In this document: positions 35,193 to 46,110 of the stretch, piece by piece
Position numbering within the stretch: position 1 is the stretch's first letter
Layout: each line of letters begins with the position of its first letter
Assembly (NCBI GenBank): GCA_008828725.1
Contig: MEHQ01003632.1
Span: 153,280-217,279 of the forward strand
Source: Saccharina japonica
Taxonomy: Eukaryota > Sar > Phaeophyceae > Laminariales > Laminariaceae
Reading direction: 5' to 3'
Length of the DNA stretch: 64,000 nucleotides
Made by a program: the position numbers and the translations under genes
The notes under the pieces: model-generated
Databases searched by the model: none
The model's input: only the letters and a program-made list of their open reading frames with translations
Told to the model about the DNA's origin: nothing

Positions 35193-36560
35193 ATGACGCG
35201 TTGCCCGCACGGTCGCTGCAAGAACCGGGGGAAATTCCTTGCCAAAGGCAGCACTACGGGGGCATATTGCAAGCAACATGCCAAAGACGGCATGGTGAGT
35301 GTCTCCACGAAGACATGCATGTACGATTCCTGCAAGAAGTGGCCAAGTTTCAATGTCGAGAGCAGCGACAGGCCGGTGTACTGTAAGCAGCATGCGGAGG
35401 ACGGCATGGTGAATGTCTGCGGCAGGCGTTGCTCACATGTCACCTGCATGAAGCGGGCGAGTTTCAACGTCGGGCACAGCAAGACGGCGGTGTACTGCAA
35501 GGAACATGCGGACGACGGCATGGTGGACGTTTTTGCCCGGCGCTGCTCACAACCGTGTTGCATGACGGTCCCGTCCTTTAATGTCGAGGGAAGCAAGACG
35601 GCAGCCTACTGCAAGCTACATGCGGAGGACGGCATGGTGAATGTTCGCAGCAGGCGTTGCTTACATGGCACCTGCATGAAGCGGCCAAGTTTCAATGTTG
35701 CGGGAAGCAAGACGCCGGTGTACTGTAAGCAACATGCGGATGACGGCATGGTGGATGTGGTGGATGTGCGTCCCCGGCACTGCTCACAACCGAGTTGCAT
35801 GACGACGCCGACCTTTAATGTCGAGGGAAGCAAGACGGCAGCGTACTGTCAGCGACATGCGGAGGACGGCATGGTGAATGTTCGCAGCAAGAGTTGCCTA
35901 CATGGCACCTGCATGAAGCGGCCAAGTTTCAACGTCGTGGAGAGCAAGACGGCAGTGTACTGTAAGCAACATGCGGACGACGGCATGGTGGATGTTTGTA
36001 CCCGACGCTGCTCACAACCGGCTTGCATGAAGGTCCCGAGATTTAATGTGGAGGGTAGCAAGACGGGGGTTTACTGCAAGCAGCATGCGGAGGACGGCAT
36101 GGTGAACGTTCGCAGCACGCGCTGCTCACATGGAACTTGCACGGAGAAGTCGACTTTCAATGTTGCGGGAAGAAAGACGCCGGTTTACTGCATGCAACAT
36201 GCGGAGGATGGCATGGTAGACGTTCGTACCCTACGTTGCTCACATGAATTCTGCACCAGGGCGCCTTGTTGGGGCGTACTGGCTCACGGTTTGCCCACAG
36301 CGTGTCGCCAACATAAAAGCGAGATATCGACCGGGCAAGTGGTCTATTTCGAGGCAAGATGCCAAGTGCCAAGTTGTCGCGGAAAGTCGCGGTGGGGCCT
36401 CAATGGGAAGCAACCTACCCACTGCGTACAGCACGGCCCCTCCCAGGACGGTCTCGTCTGCACTATACAGACAACTGCCAGCAAGAGAGCTCGTCGCAAC
36501 CTGTCGGACTGTGCCTTAAGCCCCCCTCGATTTCCTATTAAAACGGAGAGTACGTTTTGA
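35193..36560 (+). CDS. EsV-1-7 repeat protein, eleven repeats, intact
   Basis: A single-exon frame of 455 residues from the ATG at 35,193 (MTRCPHGRC) to TGA at 36,558-36,560. The frame runs three codons further upstream without an ATG, and the context GGAGAGAATG is shared with the 15,962 gene. Nine canonical repeats (C-x4-C-x16-C-x2-H-x12) are followed by two WG-type repeats (APCWGVLAHG and KSRWGLNGKQPTHC) and a basic tail ending PIKTESTF, homologous to the tail of the minus-strand gene 20 kb away. Repeats 3, 5 and 7 (C-M-K-R) alternate with 4, 6 and 8 (R-C-S-Q-P), so the array grew by duplication of a two-repeat block. Metal binding by the Cys/His set is likely but inferred. The protein's place in the cell and partners are unknown; no signal peptide or membrane segment is seen. 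Confidence 0.9.
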   Translation: MTRCPHGRCKNRGKFLAKGSTTGAYCKQHAKDGMVSVSTKTCMYDSCKKWPSFNVESSDRPVYCKQHAEDGMVNVCGRRCSHVTCMKRASFNVGHSKTAVYCKEHADDGMVDVFARRCSQPCCMTVPSFNVEGSKTAAYCKLHAEDGMVNVRSRRCLHGTCMKRPSFNVAGSKTPVYCKQHADDGMVDVVDVRPRHCSQPSCMTTPTFNVEGSKTAAYCQRHAEDGMVNVRSKSCLHGTCMKRPSFNVVESKTAVYCKQHADDGMVDVCTRRCSQPACMKVPRFNVEGSKTGVYCKQHAEDGMVNVRSTRCSHGTCTEKSTFNVAGRKTPVYCMQHAEDGMVDVRTLRCSHEFCTRAPCWGVLAHGLPTACRQHKSEISTGQVVYFEARCQVPSCRGKSRWGLNGKQPTHCVQHGPSQDGLVCTIQTTASKRARRNLSDCALSPPRFPIKTESTF

Positions 36561-38072
36561 TTTTTTTCTGGATGATCCGCAACATGATTGTACTTGTAGT
36601 TCTACAGTTCATGCTTGGCTTTGAGCGAGTATATCAAACCTTCATCGTCCAGCTGTAAACTACTGTAGTCGTACCAGGTATATATAGCAGTTGTTCATGT
36701 TTTCGCTAAATGCACCTGTCTTTGTATGGGGGCTGGCTGTATTTCTGTTGAGATCTCGACGTCGTTATAAGGGTGAGGCGGTACTGTCCACACTGCTGTG
36801 ATCTTAGCGAAGTCAGGACCAACGCTCTTCCGGGCGGCCTCGCTTCACGTCAGTATGTGGGGCAGTAGTCTTATTATTTGAAAGGGGCATGGGCTACGAT
36901 ACGCGGTTCTGCTTGATTCGACACACATTGCTCTTCAAAATGTTCTCGTCATGTAGCTACACCATGTGTGTGTTCTTATGGCTATTTCCGTCTTCCGGTA
37001 TCAAAACTTTGGAATAGAACGGGGCAATGGCTACTGCACATGACGCTAACGATTATGGTCCCCTGTCTGTCGTGCAGGTTGAAAACTGTAACAGGCAACT
37101 ACGTTGTGGGCCAGCGCTAGTAAAGAATATCCCGATCCGGTAGCTTCTCTGCGTTGTCAATGCTAACCGCATTAAGGTGTACAGCATGATATTCTTCATG
37201 TTGTGAATGTAATTCGCGAGCGCCGAAACTTCCAATTCCCTAGGTGTCAACCTAGGGTTATCTAAGTCGGAAACTCCAAACTTGTCTATCTGACCCCTGG
37301 TCCAAAGAGGCCCCAACCCACGGCATTCCCCTCCCCAAAACCTCACGCGCATACCGCGCGTATACCACGCCCAGCGAGAATCGATCGCCCACACACTTAC
37401 AAGTAGTCTGGGCCAACTTGCGGCTTTAACAGAGCCCTGCGATTCGAGTTACGCGCCGCACCTGTACCCGGGCAAGCAGCAATCGCTCGCGCAAGAGTCG
37501 GTACGAGCAGCAATACCATTCGCAATTTCCCTACGAGTATAGCGCATCGCTTGTGATAGAAGTGGGATCACATCGTCGAGCCACAGATCGTCCAGCGGGA
37601 GTGGTTAACGGCGTTATTGAGGTCGTTGCCCGCCAATTACAAAGGATCGTGCAAGGTCGCTTCAGGCTGCATGCTCTTGAATCGACTTGACCCGAATGGG
37701 AGTTGCGGTATATTCTGTGGCGATTTTCCCCAGGGGGGTTTTAAACGCTACAGTAAATCGAAGCCAAGAAAAACAACAGTAGCTCCTACTTACGTCACGA
37801 GTTACTCGTAATGTGGACACGGGTTCGCGAATTTCGTACAGGCCGTGGAGCGAAACATATATGAAAGCCCTAACAGTAGGTGTCTTTGTTCCCCAACGGG
37901 GGTTTCAGCGTGAGTGCCCCGTAATGACGGTCGACCGCACAAGCAGGATTTGCTGTTTCTTTGATCCACAGGCTTACGAGTAGGCAGCTGCTCTAGGGTG
38001 TTGCGGGATATTCTGCAGCGTTATTTGCCAGTGAGGTATCCACCTCCAGTAATCTATATTATTAAATGCTGT
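36561..38072. other. No recognisable gene
   Basis: The minus-strand frame 37,053-37,394 has a coding-like stretch (around FGVSDLDNPRLTPRELEVSA) but I cannot assign it. No repeat family is evident. Confidence 0.35.
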
Positions 38073-38919
38073 GAGGCCGTGTCTTAACTCCATTCGATAG
38101 CTTGGAATGGCTGGAACGGAACGAGACTATTCGCGTTCGTTCGTTCCATTCCATGCTGTTTTTGCGGTTTGTGTCCGATCGAATTTTTAGGCACCCGATC
38201 CCGGAACAGGCCGCAACAGAAAGTAACCCATGAAATTTGCCTCGGGACTGTGCAGCTGGACTCTGCAGTAGGACAGGGGTACCGTCACGTAGGCAGCGAG
38301 TGCTCCTGGTACAGAGGATAGCTTCACACGCAAATAGAGCGTCTGGCATGCCTCAGACCAAGCGGTGCTAGCCGTCCAAGTGGCACCCTCGGGACAAATC
38401 TAGAAGTTATGATATCGCCGTCGCGGCTCGACGAGGTATCTTGGTGCTTCTGTGAACATCGGTCCAGCGTTTTTGCTAGATATCTATCGCCACAGTCTCG
38501 TTCGCCACCCAAATTTTTCCCTCGTGAGCCTCCTATACAGGCCATGGCCGTATCGCGTGGCTCCTACCGCAGGCGAGACCTGTGGCGTCTGCACGTGCTC
38601 CATCGCGTGCTCCCATGTCATCTCATTTTGCCTCATGCCCTGGTGCTCCTCCCAGCAAATGTCGCAACCAGTTGCAACACTTCCAGCACCAATCAACTGC
38701 CGTAAATCTCGTTCCAAGTGGGCCGTTCGGTTCTGCTGAACAAGGATTACTGTTTTGACACATACGCTTCCTCTTTACAAATTTACGGACAGCTTGGAAC
38801 GCTTGGAATCTGTTCGGTGTTTTTATTTCTCAATATCCAATCAGCACCACTTTTTCAGGCAAATAATTTTACGTTCGTTCCGTTCCAATGCCCGCGAAGT
38901 GAAGTTAAGACACGCCCTG
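38073..38919 (-). mobile_element. hAT-like element remnant with BED-finger-like fragment
   Basis: The right end, read inward, starts CAGGGCGTGTCTTAACTTCA. The left end GAGGCCGTGTCTTAACTCCA mirrors it, and both arms go on to a GGAACGGAACGA stretch (38,114 left; about 38,890 right). CAGGG-type ends are usual for hAT. On the minus strand, 38,484-38,717 encodes CDICWEEH...WEHAMEH, a C-x2-C-x15-H-x3-H pattern like the BED zinc finger that starts many hAT transposases. The rest of a transposase is not visible, so this is a non-autonomous or decayed element. Confidence 0.5.
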
Positions 38920-38944
38920 AGTCTGTCTGTCTGGAATCATGATT

Positions 38945-39420
38945 TCGCGATCCAGAGCGCTTCAGCCCCACCTTGCTCCATAGGTAGGGAGGCTGGGTGC
39001 CACAACCAGTGGAACGCCGGGTCTCATGCCCCGCCGAGCCCGGGCCGCCGCGCGCTGAGCCTTGCCCCAATCCCAAGGACAGTGACTACGGACGGCAATG
39101 TAAGATCCATTTAGACTCTCAAATTATTCACCAATGGTCCTTATATTTCTGTTCAGATTGCTACATCACATCACACTGCGAGTACTGTTGTCATGGTCTC
39201 GTGAGTCTCTCGATCCAAAACGTTTCACTCCCGCCTCGCAGTATCGGTAGAGAGAGTGCGAGACACAATAAGCGGGACACTACGTTTCACGTCGCGTCTA
39301 GTCCTGGCCGTAGCGTGCTGAGCTCTGCGACAGTCGTGGCCGCGTCACAATCCCGAGAAAGCCCTGACAGCCATTCAGCCAGCCTAGCTGCTGGCTTAAA
39401 ATGTTGAATTACGAAATCGG
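38945..39420. repeat. Diverged tandem pair of about 260 bp
   Basis: 'CGATCCAGAGCGCTTCAGCC' at about 38,950 and 'CGATCCAAAACGTTTCACTC' at about 39,211 head two copies that can be followed to 'CGCGCTGAGCCTTG' and 'GCGTGCTGAGCTCTG'. Divergence is high. Confidence 0.6.
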
Positions 39421-39489
39421 CAGCTGATTGGCTGACCAAACCCATGTCAGAAGCCGCTGGCTTTTTCTAGAAGATTGGCGCTAAAAAGA

Positions 39490-41500
39490 ACCATCAAGGC
39501 TCCACAACACCCGGGTAACATAGCGCCCGCCCGGATCGCGAATCCCTCTTCATCACTATAACTCTGAACAACCGGGGACAAAAACGACGACCCCCCGGGT
39601 CGACACCACCTCGCACGGTGTGGAACCCCCACCCCGATCGGCTGATAACTGATTAACTGAGGCTCATGGAGCCAGCGGCACCCGAGGATTATAGTGTCCA
39701 ATCCCCTGATCATAAATCCTCTCATGCACCTACATCTCCAACAACCCGGGTCGAAAATGGACACGCACATGGTGTGGAAACCCCAACCCCACTGGCTGAT
39801 TTGAGATTATATGGGTCTCAGTGCCAGCGCGCGGCGAGAATTGTCGACCCTGACAACGTCGGGCTCTCGTCGCACCCGGGGACGACAAGGCCTCATCCCT
39901 GGATCAGAAATCCTTACATACATCGGAATCCCGGATAAACCCGAAGGAAATGGGGTTCCCCTGGGTCGATACCGCCCCGCAAGGTGTAAAAACCCTTCCC
40001 GCATAGGCTGATGGCTGATTCTGCTGGAGCTCATGGACACAAAGCGCGGCGACAGTTGCCTCTCGGGATAACTTCGAGGTTCCGCCGCACTGGGGACGAT
40101 ACTGTTCCATCCCCGGATTTTAAATCCTTCCATATAATGTACAACTCCAACAATACGGGGACAAACATGGACTTCTCCGGGGTTGATACCGCCTCGCAAG
40201 GTGTGGAAACCCCACCCCCATCGGGTGATTGCTGATTGACTGGGGTATACGGACCCAGCGCGTGACTGGATATGACCCTGGGTACAACGGCGAGGTTCTA
40301 CCTCACCCGGGGATGATAGTGTCCCATCCCCGAGTGTTAAATCCTTCCATACATGTACGACTCCAACAATGCGGGAACGGAAACGGAGTCCCCCCGAGTC
40401 GATACCGCTTCGCAAGGTGTGGAAACCCCACCCCCATCGACTGATTGCTGATTGGGCTGGAGCGTATGGCGCCAGCACGTGCCTGGAATTGCACCTCGGG
40501 ATATGGGCCAGGTCCCGCCACACCCGGGGATGATATTTTCCCATCCCCGTACTAGAAATCCTTCCATAAATCAATAAATCCGACCATCCGGGGACAAAAA
40601 CGGGGTCCCCCCGGGTCGATACCGCATCAAAAGGTGTTGAAATCTCACCCCCATCGACTGATTGCAGATTAGGCTTGAGCTTATGAAGCCAGTGCGCGGC
40701 TGAAGTTTCCCCTCGCGACAATTTCAAGGTCCCGCCGCACCCGGGGATGATAGTGTCCCACCCCCGGATCCAAAATCCTTCCATATATCTACAACTCCAT
40801 CAACCCAGGAACGATAACGGACACTCCCTGTTTCGATACCGCCTCGCAAGGTGTGGAAACCCCACCCCCATCGGCTGATTGCTAATTGGGCAGGAGTTCA
40901 TGGAGCCAGCGCGTGGTTGAAATTGCCTCTCGGGACAACGGCGGGGCCCCGTCGCACCCGGGGATGATAGTGTTCCATCCCCGGATTCCAAATCCTTCCA
41001 TACATCTACAACTCCATCAACGCTGGGACGAAAACGGACACTCTCCGGGTCGATACCGCCTCGCAATGTGTGGAAACCCTACCCCCACCGGCTGATTGCT
41101 GATTGGGTAGGAAGTCATGGAGCCCGCGCGTGGTTGGAGTTACCCCTCGGGACAACGGCGAGGTCCCGTCGCACCCGGGGATAGTAGTGTCCCATCTCCG
41201 TATCGTAAATCCTTCCATACATCTACAACTCAAACGACCCGGGGATGTAAACGGAGTTCCCCTGGATCGATACCGCTTCGCAAGGTGTGGAAACCCCACC
41301 CCCATCGGCTGATTGCTGGTTTGGCTGGGGTTCATGGAGCCAGCGCGCGACGAGAGTTGCCTCTCGGGACAACGTCGATGTCCGACCGCACCCGTCCCAT
41401 GCCCGGATCAGAGCCGGTTCCATACGTCTACAACTCTAAAAACCCGGAGAAGAAAACGGATATCCCTCTGGTCGGTTCTTGTCCGCACGATGGTTCTTAC
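39490..41500. repeat. 217-bp satellite, about nine copies
   Basis: The block 'GGGTCGATACCGCCTCGCAA' followed by GGTGTGGAAACCCCACCCCC recurs at about 39,600, 39,765, 39,963, 40,186, 40,398, 40,616, 40,834, 41,050 and 41,268. Spacing in the right two-thirds is 212-218 bp. Other shared blocks are 'CACCCGGGGATGATAGTGTC' and 'AATCCTTCCATACATCTACA'. Left copies are more diverged. A 325-codon minus-strand frame (39,807-40,784) is the repeat in translation. Confidence 0.9.
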
Positions 41501-42472
41501 ATTTCCGGTTAGATTGGTACATCACAGCATACGACAACTGCTATAATACCAGGTAATACATACCAGGTACTACACTATTGGAAACGCAGAGCTAGCGCCA
41601 CGGGCGGAGCCGTGGCTGTACCGCTAGTTTACATAGAATTTTCGATTTTTCCTAGGGTTCGTGTAAACTTCACTACTACTCCTGCCGCTGTACTACAACT
41701 TACTTGCGTACGTGCGTCCTACGTACTACTGCTGCTGTATATGCTGTACTCGTATACAAAATAGGAAGCTGTTCGTTGTTGTTGCTGTTGTTGTTGTCGT
41801 AGCAGGTAGTAGTTGTTGTCGGCGAAAAGAGGATACGCCCGGCTGAAGAATGCGGGTTTGTTCTTTCGGGGAATCCGATGTTTCATGCTGGCATGAACAT
41901 TGGAACGGGTATTATATCGTGGGACACCGTGGCATATATATGGGTGCTCAAGTTCTGGGCGCGGAGTACGACATCGTGCGAGTCCGAGGACGAGCGCCAA
42001 GAGGGGGGCACACAGAGGCGGAGGCGGGGTCAGGCTTCGTTCGGGTCGAATACCAAACACACAATCTTGAAAAAGGCACAAATCACAATACGCAACCCGG
42101 CGCCACATCAACACAACTGCTGGAGCCGTGTGTCGCTGTGCTTTCTTTTTGGAACATGAAGCTTTGTTGTTGTCCTGTGGAGCATAGAGCTCTTGGCATT
42201 GCAAGTACAAGTCGCCTGTACATCATGTGACAATACATACAGTAGGTGTTTTGTTTTTAAAAAACGTTTCGTGTGGTGTAGCCTGCTGTCGTAGGTCCAT
42301 ATATGCCACATGCCACATGCCACCAATACACCGGTAGACGGATGCTATACGTTTAGTCGTACGTACGTACAGCAGTAGGTTTTTCAGCGCCGCGCAGTGC
42401 TCTACTGACACCATTGTTTCTTCCCCAGGATACATATTATGATACACAATAGGTTCAATATGATGATACATA

Positions 42473-42596
42473 CAAGGGGCTTCGCCGGCGGCCTGGAAAG
42501 CCGCCGGCCGCAGCTTTGCATGATGCCGAAAACGTTAGCGGCAGCGTGGCGAAGGATCGGGGTAGCAAGAGTTGAGAGTGCTCTGCACCACACACG
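42473..42596. repeat. Hairpin repeat ACAAGGGGCTTCGCCGG, copy 1
   Basis: CCGGCGGC-CTGGAAA-GCCGCCGG forms a strong hairpin, followed by 'CAAGAGTTGAGAGTGCTCTG'. The same order occurs at 44,765-44,888 and, without the perfect stem, at 29,525-29,640. Shorter relatives lie near 4545, 16,100 and 60,815. Confidence 0.6.
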
Positions 42597-43189
42597 CTAG
42601 CAGCATTTTGGCGAAGAATGAACATCGGACGTACGACGAAGAGTTGAGAGCGCTCCACACACTGCCCACGGAAAATTACGAGAATGACTGCAGTTATGTT
42701 ACAGCAGCGTCCGCCTCTCCGGCCAGTCCCGACAGAAGGCTCAACGCATTGCTGGTTGGAGTTCGATGGAGGTATAGAGTTGCCTCCCGAAGGGCTACCC
42801 ATAGCTCGTGCCAGAGCTCTCGAATACCCCGAGTGTCCGATGTTGGACGCGTGGTGCGTTGGATAAGCGTAAGCCAAGCGCGTACCGGGCAACAGACAGG
42901 CGGACACATGAAAAATGGACACATTGCTGAACGATAGACATGGGGTATGACTTTGATCCTTCGCTTTGGGGTGATTTTGACTAAACACCAGGTATCGATG
43001 CCCGCTTCAGCAGACCAGCTTTTGGCCTGCATTCGGCTTTCCATTGACGTGATGGCGTTCCTTTGAAGGGAACCCATCCTCAACCTCCATCGTTCAAGCG
43101 AGGAGCTTCGTACTGCGTACAGCTTGACCCCCGGACCTTCCGCGTAGCACTGGCCACGACAGTCGCTTACGCATTGCAGTATTAACCCC

Positions 43190-43620
43190 TGCAGCCAGCC
43201 TGCTGCAACAACTCCTGCCCGACGCATAACTATCGTCGGTGCAAAACGGGCATCCCGGTCACGGCCCGGTAACAGCGTGCTCGCCTTCCTCCTCCATCTC
43301 CGTCGTCGGTCCGGCGTTTGTAACACCCCCACTGTCGGACATGTTGACTATTGTCGGCCCAGAGCGGGCTTCCCTGCCGTCAGGTACGCCTTTGTTCCTC
43401 GACGCCCCCGTCGCAACAACACCCCCCCCAGCCTGGCGTGTGTAAGCGTCGGTACCAAGCGGGCATTCCATGCGATGAACCGCTATTCCCTTCATCCTCG
43501 GCTACCCGTCGCTGCGATGCGCCCCCAGCCCGGTGCATGTGAGCGTCGGTGATACGCGGGCATCCCGGTTAAGATCCGGTGACAGCGAGTGTGCCTCCCT
43601 CCTCCGTCCTACGCCGTCGG
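43190..43620. repeat. GC-rich minisatellite, about four units of 100-110 bp
   Basis: 'CGTCGGTGCAAAACGGGCAT' at about 43,233 heads a series with later units at about 43,352 (TTGTCGGCCCAGAGCGGGCT), 43,449 and 43,545. The block is copied at 45,482-45,912 by the tandem duplication. The same family occurs at 560-880 and about 46,795-46,960. Confidence 0.7.
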
Positions 43621-46110
43621 CCCGACGTTTGGTGGGGTGGCGACGCGGACCTCGTACGATAGCGAGACGTGCGTCCGTGCTGGCCCTTGTCTATTCCTGA
43701 GACAACAGAACTCGACCAACCGATGCCTCGTATTACTTCCAAGCGCTCCTTGTCTACTGTAGAACTCAGCCCGCGTGTCATGAAGCTATCTGCTCGACTC
43801 TTGTTCTTGCTGCGCCCACTATACGACAACTGCTATAATACCAGGTAATACATACCAGGTACTACACTATTGGAAACGCAGAGCTAGCGCCACGGGCGGA
43901 GCCGTGGCTGTACCGCTAGTTTACATAGAATTTTCGATTTTTCCTAGGGTTCGTGTAAACTTCACTACTACTCCTGCCGCTGTACTACAACTTACTTGCG
44001 TACGTGCGTCCTACGTACTACTGCTGCTGTATATGCTGTACTCGTATACAAAATAGGAAGCTGTTCGTTGTTGTTGCTGTTGTTGTTGTCGTAGCAGGTA
44101 GTAGTTGTTGTCGGCGAAAAGAGGATACGCCCGGCTGAAGAATGCGGGTTTGTTCTTTCGGGGAATCCGATGTTTCATGCTGGCATGAACATTGGAACGG
44201 GTATTATATCGTGGGACACCGTGGCATATATATGGGTGCTCAAGTTCTGGGCGCGGAGTACGACATCGTGCGAGTCCGAGGACGAGCGCCAAGAGGGGGG
44301 CACACAGAGGCGGAGGCGGGGTCAGGCTTCGTTCGGGTCGAATACCAAACACACAATCTTGAAAAAGGCACAAATCACAATACGCAACCCGGCGCCACAT
44401 CAACACAACTGCTGGAGCCGTGTGTCGCTGTGCTTTCTTTTTGGAACATGAAGCTTTGTTGTTGTCCTGTGGAGCATAGAGCTCTTGGCATTGCAAGTAC
44501 AAGTCGCCTGTACATCATGTGACAATACATACAGTAGGTGTTTTGTTTTTAAAAAACGTTTCGTGTGGTGTAGCCTGCTGTCGTAGGTCCATATATGCCA
44601 CATGCCACATGCCACCAATACACCGGTAGACGGATGCTATACGTTTAGTCGTACGTACGTACAGCAGTAGGTTTTTCAGCGCCGCGCAGTGCTCTACTGA
44701 CACCATTGTTTCTTCCCCAGGATACATATTATGATACACAATAGGTTCAATATGATGATACATACAAGGGGCTTCGCCGGCGGCCTGGAAAGCCGCCGGC
44801 CGCAGCTTTGCATGATGCCGAAAACGTTAGCGGCAGCGTGGCGAAGGATCGGGGTAGCAAGAGTTGAGAGTGCTCTGCACCACACACGCTAGCAGCATTT
44901 TGGCGAAGAATGAACATCGGACGTACGACGAAGAGTTGAGAGCGCTCCACACACTGCCCACGGAAAATTACGAGAATGACTGCAGTTATGTTACAGCAGC
45001 GTCCGCCTCTCCGGCCAGTCCCGACAGAAGGCTCAACGCATTGCTGGTTGGAGTTCGATGGAGGTATAGAGTTGCCTCCCGAAGGGCTACCCATAGCTCG
45101 TGCCAGAGCTCTCGAATACCCCGAGTGTCCGATGTTGGACGCGTGGTGCGTTGGATAAGCGTAAGCCAAGCGCGTACCGGGCAACAGACAGGCGGACACA
45201 TGAAAAATGGACACATTGCTGAACGATAGACATGGGGTATGACTTTGATCCTTCGCTTTGGGGTGATTTTGACTAAACACCAGGTATCGATGCCCGCTTC
45301 AGCAGACCAGCTTTTGGCCTGCATTCGGCTTTCCATTGACGTGATGGCGTTCCTTTGAAGGGAACCCATCCTCAACCTCCATCGTTCAAGCGAGGAGCTT
45401 CGTACTGCGTACAGCTTGACCCCCGGACCTTCCGCGTAGCACTGGCCACGACAGTCGCTTACGCATTGCAGTATTAACCCCTGCAGCCAGCCTGCTGCAA
45501 CAACTCCTGCCCGACGCATAACTATCGTCGGTGCAAAACGGGCATCCCGGTCACGGCCCGGTAACAGCGTGCTCGCCTTCCTCCTCCATCTCCGTCGTCG
45601 GTCCGGCGTTTGTAACACCCCCACTGTCGGACATGTTGACTATTGTCGGCCCAGAGCGGGCTTCCCTGCCGTCAGGTACGCCTTTGTTCCTCGACGCCCC
45701 CGTCGCTGCAACACCCCCCCAGCCTGGCGTGTGTAAGCGTCGGTACCAAGCGGGCATTCCATGCGATGAACCGCTATTCCCTTCATCCTCGGCTACCCGT
45801 CGCTGCGATGCGCCCCCAGCCCGGTGCATGTGAGCGTCGGTGATACGCGGGCATCCCGGTTAAGATCCGGTGACAGCGAGTGTGCCTCCCTCCTCCGTCC
45901 TACGCCGTCGGCCCGACGTTTGGTGGGGTGGCGACGCGGACCTCGTACGATAGCGAGACGTGCGTCCGTGCTGGCCCTTGTCTATTCCTGAGACAACAGA
46001 ACTCGACCAACCGATGCCTCGTATTACTTCCAAGCGCTCCTTGTCTACTGTAGAACTCAGCCCGCGTGTCATGAAGCTATCTGCTCGACTCTTGTTCTTG
46101 CTGCGCCCAC

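Larger units (their letters stand above)
41529..46110. repeat. 2.29-kb tandem duplication, almost identical copies
   Basis: Copy 1 is 41,529-43,819 and copy 2 is 43,821-46,110. The offset is 2292 bp until a small difference cluster (43,414-43,430 against 45,706-45,720), after which it is 2291. That cluster has a two-base substitution and one fewer C in a C-run. Translations in all frames elsewhere are identical. The unit includes a hairpin repeat, a CAACAA tract and GC-rich minisatellite units, but no recognised gene. Confidence 0.95.

Noticed and set aside
39807-40784. 325-codon minus-strand frame
   Set aside because: It is the 217-bp satellite in translation; its residues repeat with the satellite period and match no domain.
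39490-41500. CRISPR array
   Set aside because: Whole 217-bp units are repeated with no unique spacers, and the DNA is eukaryotic.
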